Shown piece after piece: positions 15,325 to 19,893 of a stretch of DNA of 19,893 nucleotides. Source of the stretch: CAZQQN01 sp964549595. Its GTDB lineage: Bacteria; Bacteroidota; Bacteroidia; CAILMK01; CAYYUA01. How positions within the stretch are numbered: the stretch's first letter is position 1; every line of letters begins with the position of its first letter. The stretch lies in NCBI GenBank assembly GCA_964549595.1, contig CAZJWK010000045.1:1-19893 (forward strand), written 5' to 3'. The position numbers and the translations under genes are program-made. The notes beneath the pieces were generated by a model. The model made no database searches. It was not told the DNA's origin and saw only the letters and a list, made by a program, of their open reading frames with translations.

Positions 15325-16416
15325 ATGCTGGAGCATTACATTCGGTCCTTATTGTATGAGAAAGATTGCGTAGTAATACCCGGATTCGGGGCTATCGTGG
15401 CCAATTACCAATCTGCGGAACCGAAAAATGCTCAGCAAACCATTGCTCCCCCTACCAAGCAATTGGCTTTTAATGAAAGTTTGAAAACCAATGATGGCTT
15501 GTTGGCCAATTATGTGGCTGACCAAAAGGGTATAACTTTTGCAGAAGCGTTGCAATTTGTAAGGGAAAAGGCCAATCAATGGAAACAAACTTTAGGAAGA
15601 GGAGAAGCGCTTTATTTAGAAGGGATAGGTCACTTTTATGCGAATAAGGAGGGCAATGTGATTTTTAAGCCCGAAGAACAAGCCAATTATAATCCCCAAG
15701 CTTTTGGATTGGGAGAAGCCTCCTTAGTACCTGTTAAGCGGGCTCCGATAAGCCGGGCATTAAAGGAAAAGAAAAATAAAGCCAACAAACAAAATGTAGC
15801 GCCTTCAAGGGTACTCATTGGTTTGTCCAGCATTGGTATTGCGGCCGTTTTGCTGTTTTTCCTGCTAAATACCGATTTGTTTAACACCGGTCCCCATAGT
15901 ACTTCAAACGCTTCTATTGAGGAAACAATTGCCTCCGTAGATTCTGATACCCATTCCCGGGAAAATGTTAAAGGGTCGGACGATAAGCCATCTTCCAGTA
16001 AAAAAGGAAAGAATAAAAGCCTGAGGGATACCGGTAATAAAAAATACCGGATAAATGAGCCTGATAAAGCCGTTGTAGAAACCCAGAATGAGGAAAATGA
16101 TGATTTCAATGCTGACCAGAAAACCAAAAAACACCCCTCTGAAAAATCCATTGAAAAATCCGTGGAAAAAAAGAAAAAGGTTTTTCACCTTATTGCAGGA
16201 TCCTTTAAATTTAAGGAAAATGCTCAAAAGTTGGCATCCCGCGCCCAAAGGCGGGGTTTTAATACCCATATCCTAAAAGCGGATAACGGTTTTTACCGGG
16301 TAAGTATTGGCCAGTACAAAGCGGTAAACACGGCAAGAAAGTTTTTAAATAGGATAAGACAGAAAGGTACTTATAAAGTTTGGCTTTTAAATCAAAAAAC
16401 AAAAAGGAACAGTTAA
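15325..16416 (+). CDS. HU-CCDC81 and SPOR domain membrane protein
   Basis: A 363-residue inner-membrane protein. Residues about 1-60 and 60-125 resemble the paired HU-CCDC81 domains found in Bacteroidota (MLEHYIRSLLYEKDCVVIPGF, then GGLLANYVADQKGI-like and LEGIGHFYANKEG); they are related in fold to the HU DNA-binding protein but their ligand is not known. A transmembrane helix lies at about 164-181. A charged, low-complexity linker (about 185-285) leads to a SPOR domain at about 286-357 (VFHLIAGSFKFKENAQKLASRAQRRG, NGFYRVSIGQY). SPOR domains bind denuded peptidoglycan at division septa. The layout puts the HU-like part in the cytoplasm and SPOR in the periplasm. It heads the exbB-exbD-tonB-folC run, 12 nt before exbB. 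A tie to cell division is inferred. Confidence 0.85.
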   Translation: MLEHYIRSLLYEKDCVVIPGFGAIVANYQSAEPKNAQQTIAPPTKQLAFNESLKTNDGLLANYVADQKGITFAEALQFVREKANQWKQTLGRGEALYLEGIGHFYANKEGNVIFKPEEQANYNPQAFGLGEASLVPVKRAPISRALKEKKNKANKQNVAPSRVLIGLSSIGIAAVLLFFLLNTDLFNTGPHSTSNASIEETIASVDSDTHSRENVKGSDDKPSSSKKGKNKSLRDTGNKKYRINEPDKAVVETQNEENDDFNADQKTKKHPSEKSIEKSVEKKKKVFHLIAGSFKFKENAQKLASRAQRRGFNTHILKADNGFYRVSIGQYKAVNTARKFLNRIRQKGTYKVWLLNQKTKRNS

Positions 16417-16428
16417 ATCCTGATAACC

Positions 16429-17121
16429 ATGGCAGACCCGATTATTCTTCAAATAGCAAGTGATACGGCTAATCAGACCACGGCTAATAGTTCAGAAGCT
16501 CAGTTGACCCTTTTTGAACTTTTACTCAAAGGGGGATGGATTATGATTCCATTGTTTTTATTGGCCATTGTAGCCATTTACATTTTCATCGAAAGGTACT
16601 TGACCATTAAGAAAGCTTCCAAAATTGATCGGAATTTTATGAATAAAATCCGAGATTTGGTGGTGAATGACAATATAGAGGGAGCCAGGCAGCTTTGTAA
16701 GGATCACGATACCCCTGTTGCCCGGATGGTCGAAAAAGGCATTTCTGGTATTGGCCGTCCTCTTAAGGATATTTCTGCTTCTATCGAAAATGCGGGTACT
16801 TTAGAAGTATTTAAGCTTGAAAAAAATACTGCAACACTGGGCACTATTTCCGGTGCGGCACCTATGATCGGATTCCTCGGTACGGTTACAGGAATGATTA
16901 AAGCATTTTATCAATTGTCCGTTGCCGGTAGCAATATAGAACCGGCTATGCTGGCCGGCGGAATATATGAAGCGATGGTTACTACAGCTACCGGTTTGGC
17001 CGTTGGTATTATTGCTTACATTGGTTACAATTATTTGGCCACCCAAATTGAGAAAATCGTCTACAGAATGGAGGCGACCACTGTCGAATTTATTGATATT
17101 TTACAAGAGCCCGCTCAATAA
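16429..17121 (+). CDS. exbB: ExbB/TolQ/MotA family proton channel protein
   Basis: A 230-residue inner-membrane protein that, with ExbD, uses the proton gradient to energise a TonB- or TolA-type partner. Transmembrane helices lie at about 35-56, 137-160 and 183-203. The conserved core AAPMIGFLGTVTGMIKAF (143-160) and MVTTATGLAVGIIAYIGYN (183-201) lines the channel. The N-terminus (MADPIILQIASDTANQTTANS) carries an extra polar stretch before the first helix. The ATG at 16429 follows the SPOR gene by 12 nt. ExbB and TolQ cannot be separated by sequence alone; the exbD and tonB neighbours favour ExbB. Confidence 0.93.
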   Translation: MADPIILQIASDTANQTTANSSEAQLTLFELLLKGGWIMIPLFLLAIVAIYIFIERYLTIKKASKIDRNFMNKIRDLVVNDNIEGARQLCKDHDTPVARMVEKGISGIGRPLKDISASIENAGTLEVFKLEKNTATLGTISGAAPMIGFLGTVTGMIKAFYQLSVAGSNIEPAMLAGGIYEAMVTTATGLAVGIIAYIGYNYLATQIEKIVYRMEATTVEFIDILQEPAQ

Positions 17122-17171
17122 GATTTTGGCTTTTTACACGTTACTGAATTAGGGCATAAAAACTTTTTTAG

Positions 17172-17567
17172 ATGGCTATTAGACGAAGAACAAAAGTTAG
17201 CACTACCTACAACATGTCCTCACTTACTGACATTGTATTTCTTTTGTTGATCTTTTTTATGCTGACTTCTTCCTTTGTTACCCCGAATGCCCTGAATTTA
17301 CTTCTACCTCAATCCACCAGTAAAACGCTTTCCAAGCAAACGGTTACCGTATCCATTACCAAGGACCTGAAATATTATGTAGGCCGCGAACAAGTCAAGA
17401 GTGACCGGCTTCAAACTCGTATTGCCGACCGACTTTCAAAAAAAGAAGGGGAAACCATTGTGCTGGCTGCCGATAAGAATGTTTCACTCGAAGAAATTGT
17501 TAAAGTGATGAACATTGGCAAAAAGTTGGATGCAAAAGTTATATTGGCTACTGAACCTGAATCGTAA
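17172..17567 (+). CDS. exbD: ExbD/TolR family biopolymer transport protein
   Basis: A 131-residue partner of ExbB. A short basic cytoplasmic start (MAIRRRTKVS) leads to one transmembrane helix at about 19-35. Asp20 in SLTDIVFLLLIFFML is the conserved proton-carrying residue of the family. The rest is a small periplasmic domain. Length is typical. It lies 50 nt after exbB, and the tonB ATG follows its stop codon after 5 nt, which argues for co-translation. Confidence 0.95.
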   Translation: MAIRRRTKVSTTYNMSSLTDIVFLLLIFFMLTSSFVTPNALNLLLPQSTSKTLSKQTVTVSITKDLKYYVGREQVKSDRLQTRIADRLSKKEGETIVLAADKNVSLEEIVKVMNIGKKLDAKVILATEPES

Positions 17568-17572
17568 CGCTT

Positions 17573-18493
17573 ATGGCAGATAAAGAAAAAAAGAAAACGA
17601 AAAAAATATCCAACCGCAGGAAAAAAGCCTTGCAGGAGCGTCAAAGTATTGAAAAAAAGGCTGCTATTGCCACCGGTGTGGTCTTTTTGGGCTTGCTTGT
17701 CTCCTTTATGTTCATAGCCCTAAAGTCTCCCGTTCCTGAACCTCAGCAACGAGGTATTGATGTGGTTATGGGTGAACACAACCTCGGGATGAATAAAAAA
17801 AGCGAAGTAGTAAAGAAACCTACCGAAGAAAAAGGACAATCCGAAGAACCCCAATCAAAAGAAGCGAAAGAAGCCGAGAAATCTCAAACATCAGAATCTC
17901 CTGAAACCAAAGTAGAGGAACCCACCAAACAAAAAAGCGAAACCCAGGAAAAAGTACCCGCCCCTAAAGCCAGCGATAAAGCCAAAAAAGTCGAAAAGAA
18001 AAAGAAAGAATCAAAGGAAGCCGGTGAGGAAAAAGGTGATAAGCCGGATGATAAAGAAACCACACAAAAGGAGGAGAAAAAGCCTAATCCCAAAAACCTG
18101 TACACACCTAGTCAGAATCAGGGCGATGATGAAAAAACCGGCAATAAGGGGGATAAAAAAGGGAAAAAATCATCTGAAAGTTTTGAGAAAAAGGGAAAAT
18201 CCCTGGAAGGCAATAATCCCATTTCCAACCTTAACCTGGAAGGGCGTGCAGTAACTAAGTTTCCAAAAATTAAGGAACAAACTCAAAAACAGGGAAAGGT
18301 GGTTGTTCAAATAACCGTTAATAAAAACGGTGAAGTAGTCAAAGCTGTACCCGGAAAGCGGCATACTACTGTTACCAGCCTCCGGCTTAAGAAAATTGCG
18401 AAAAAAGCGGCTCTGAATACCCAATTTGACAAGATTAAAAATGGGCCGAATCAGCAGGTGGGTACTATGACCATCAATTTCAAACTCCAGTAA
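17573..18493 (+). CDS. tonB: TonB-like energy transducer
   Basis: A 306-residue protein that spans the periplasm and passes ExbB-ExbD energy to outer-membrane partners. It has a 29-residue basic cytoplasmic tail, a transmembrane helix at about 31-50, then GIDVVMGEHNLGMN, which matches the conserved segment of Bacteroidota transducers. A Lys/Glu-rich linker of about 130 residues (75-205) follows; AAG/GAA codon bias makes it purine-rich. The C-terminal domain (about 220-306) has GKVVVQITVNKNGEVVKAV and the ending TMTINFKLQ, close to Bacteroidota TonB proteins. A TolA-like role is also possible given the SPOR gene at the start of the run. The folC gene follows after 6 nt. Confidence 0.85.
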   Translation: MADKEKKKTKKISNRRKKALQERQSIEKKAAIATGVVFLGLLVSFMFIALKSPVPEPQQRGIDVVMGEHNLGMNKKSEVVKKPTEEKGQSEEPQSKEAKEAEKSQTSESPETKVEEPTKQKSETQEKVPAPKASDKAKKVEKKKKESKEAGEEKGDKPDDKETTQKEEKKPNPKNLYTPSQNQGDDEKTGNKGDKKGKKSSESFEKKGKSLEGNNPISNLNLEGRAVTKFPKIKEQTQKQGKVVVQITVNKNGEVVKAVPGKRHTTVTSLRLKKIAKKAALNTQFDKIKNGPNQQVGTMTINFKLQ

Positions 18494-18499
18494 CCATAA

Positions 18500-19813
18500 A
18501 TGGATTACCAAGCGGCCCTTGATTATTTGTTGGCCAAGCTACCCATGTTTCAAAGGGTTGGGCAACAAGCTGTGAAGAAGGATTTAACCAATACCCGCGC
18601 TTTTTTGGAATATCTGAATAATCCCGAGCAAAGTTTCAATGCCATTCATGTGGCAGGCACGAATGGCAAAGGTTCTGTGAGCCACATGCTTTGTGCCATT
18701 GCGATGAAAGCCGGTTTTAAAACCGGATTATATACCTCGCCGCACCTGCTGGATTTTCGGGAACGCATCCGTATCAATGGCGCAATGATTCCCAAAGAAG
18801 CAGTGGTGAATTTTGTGGAAGCCAATCAAGAAACGATTGAAACCATTGAGCCTTCTTTTTTTGAGGCTACGGTTGCCATGGCTTTTGATCATTTTGCACG
18901 TCAGGAAGTGGATTTAGCCATTATAGAAACCGGTTTAGGCGGCCGGCTGGATTCCACCAATGTACTGGAACCCCAAATTTCGGTAATCACCAATGTGGGC
19001 CTGGATCACCAAGCCATGTTAGGACCGGATTTGCCTACTATTGCACGGGAAAAGGCGGGTATCATCAAACCCGATACCCCTTTGATAGTCGGGGAATCAC
19101 AACCTGAGAGCCGGCCGGTTTTGGAGGAAGTGGCTTCCGACCAAAATGCGCCAATCACTTTTGCTGATGAAAATTGGGCGTTTCATGTGCATCATTTTGT
19201 GCGGTGTCTGAATCTAATGGCCCATCATCTGCGAGACGATTTGCCATTAAACATTTCATGTGATCTTACAGGTTATTACCAGGCGCGGAACATAGCCACT
19301 TCCCTGGAAACCCTTTACCAGATTAATAGTAGAAAAGCGCCCTGGTTTTTTCCAACCGATACATGGCAAAAAGGATTGGCCGAGGTGAAAGCATCTACGG
19401 GTCTTCGGGGTCGATGGGAGGTTTTGCATCATCAACCCCTTACCATTTGTGATATAGCCCATAACCCTGATGCTGTAAGGTGGCACCGGGAACAAATCAA
19501 TCACTATTACTACCAAAACCTCCACATTATTTTCGGTATGACCCAAGAAAAAGATTTAGCCCCTATTCTTCGGGAAATGCCGGCTTTTGCTCATTATTAC
19601 TTTTGTGCTCCTGATTTACCAAGGGGCAAGCCCAGCCAAAAACTTCAAAACGAAGCCCAACAATACGGAATAAAAGGAGAGGCCATTGGCTCTGTTAAAG
19701 CAGCATTGGAAAAGGTTTGGGAAGAAGTGACAGATCAGGATTTGGTATTAATTACGGGAAGTGCTTTTGTGGTGGCTGAGGTTTTGGAAGTTTCCAGAGC
19801 ATTCTCCCCCTAA
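18500..19813 (+). CDS. folC: Bifunctional dihydrofolate/folylpolyglutamate synthase
   Basis: A 437-residue cytosolic Mur-ligase-type enzyme that joins glutamate to dihydropteroate and then extends the folate polyglutamate tail. The P-loop is HVAGTNGKGS (50-59). TSPHLLDFRERIRING, ETGLGGRLDSTNV, NVGLDH and REKAGIIKPDTP are family signatures, and CDIAHNPDA in the C-terminal domain is the conserved DxAHNP element. Length is normal for FolC. The ATG at 18500 follows the tonB stop by 6 nt, so folC is probably co-transcribed with the envelope genes, although the two roles are unrelated. The stop codon lies inside a long inverted repeat. Confidence 0.95.
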   Translation: MDYQAALDYLLAKLPMFQRVGQQAVKKDLTNTRAFLEYLNNPEQSFNAIHVAGTNGKGSVSHMLCAIAMKAGFKTGLYTSPHLLDFRERIRINGAMIPKEAVVNFVEANQETIETIEPSFFEATVAMAFDHFARQEVDLAIIETGLGGRLDSTNVLEPQISVITNVGLDHQAMLGPDLPTIAREKAGIIKPDTPLIVGESQPESRPVLEEVASDQNAPITFADENWAFHVHHFVRCLNLMAHHLRDDLPLNISCDLTGYYQARNIATSLETLYQINSRKAPWFFPTDTWQKGLAEVKASTGLRGRWEVLHHQPLTICDIAHNPDAVRWHREQINHYYYQNLHIIFGMTQEKDLAPILREMPAFAHYYFCAPDLPRGKPSQKLQNEAQQYGIKGEAIGSVKAALEKVWEEVTDQDLVLITGSAFVVAEVLEVSRAFSP

Positions 19814-19840
19814 CCAAATGAAGCTTTGGTTAGTGGGAGA
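19803..19840 (+). terminator. Long hairpin spanning the folC stop codon
   Basis: Bases 19803-19818 and 19825-19840 form a 16-position stem with one mismatch (19809/19834) around the loop TGAAGC. The folC TAA at 19811-19813 lies in the left arm. No T-tract follows on the plus strand, so it is not a standard intrinsic terminator; it may stop transcription less efficiently or protect the 3' end of the mRNA. A smaller alternative hairpin (TGGGA/TCCCA, 19834-19846) overlaps its right arm, so the two could compete. Confidence 0.5.
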
Positions 19841-19893
19841 TTCCCATATAAAATCTTAACAAAAAGCCCTTAGATTCCTGAATAACAAATTGT

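Noticed and set aside
15687..16269. Long minus-strand open frames inside the SPOR gene
   Set aside because: They are shadows of the Lys/Ser-rich linker; the encoded sequences are Phe/Ser-rich low complexity without a domain.
17884..18254. Open frames in other frames of the TonB linker
   Set aside because: Lys/Glu-rich repeats in purine-rich DNA open other frames by composition; none has a start with context or a domain.
1..19893. CRISPR array, tRNA, rRNA, transposase or defence system
   Set aside because: I looked for spaced direct repeats, tRNA-like cloverleaf arms, transposase motifs and defence-gene domains and found none.

Overview
The window looks like chromosomal DNA of a Bacteroidota bacterium, probably a Cytophagales-type marine or environmental lineage (the order is an inference). 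Supporting signs are an S46 dipeptidyl-peptidase, an HU-CCDC81/SPOR protein, Bacteroidota-type ExbB/ExbD/TonB proteins, two DUF3108 proteins, few Shine-Dalgarno sequences, and several matches to the Bacteroidota promoter (TTG, then 17-23 nt, then TAnnTTTG). The DNA leans AT-rich. Apart from one decayed gene at the left edge it is densely coding, and I see no insertion sequence, prophage, CRISPR array, tRNA or rRNA.

Layout. 1-705: no intact gene, but minus-strand fragments that look like a dead zinc metallopeptidase gene. 706-1119: a complete monocistronic HU unit (promoter, gene, terminator) on the minus strand. 1267-7213: five plus-strand genes with short gaps, namely an S46 dipeptidyl-peptidase with a DPP11-type specificity residue, cytidylate kinase (cmk), a YqaA/DedA-like membrane protein, a small nitroreductase and a secreted M1 metallopeptidase. 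7339-9061: pckA (PEP carboxykinase, ATP type) on the minus strand with its own promoter and terminator. 9101-9416: a tiny lipoprotein gene, also with its own promoter and terminator. 9473-11840: the GTPase pair era-der on the minus strand. 11999-13627: two tandem DUF3108 proteins on the plus strand. 13767-15131: radA on the minus strand. 15325-19813: a plus-strand run of HU-CCDC81/SPOR protein, exbB, exbD, tonB and folC, closed by a long inverted repeat that contains the folC stop codon.

How the genes fit together. The two secreted peptidases (S46 and M1) suit an organism that lives on peptides, and pckA fits gluconeogenesis from amino acids. Era and Der are ribosome-assembly GTPases, RadA handles recombination intermediates, HU organises DNA, and Cmk and FolC serve nucleotide and folate metabolism. 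ExbB-ExbD-TonB form a proton-driven energy transducer for the outer membrane. The SPOR protein that heads that run suggests a link to peptidoglycan or the division site.

I found no clear previously undescribed system. The points most worth a second look are the tandem DUF3108 pair, the SPOR-ExbBD-TonB arrangement, the dead metallopeptidase, and inverted repeats upstream of radA and at the end of folC.
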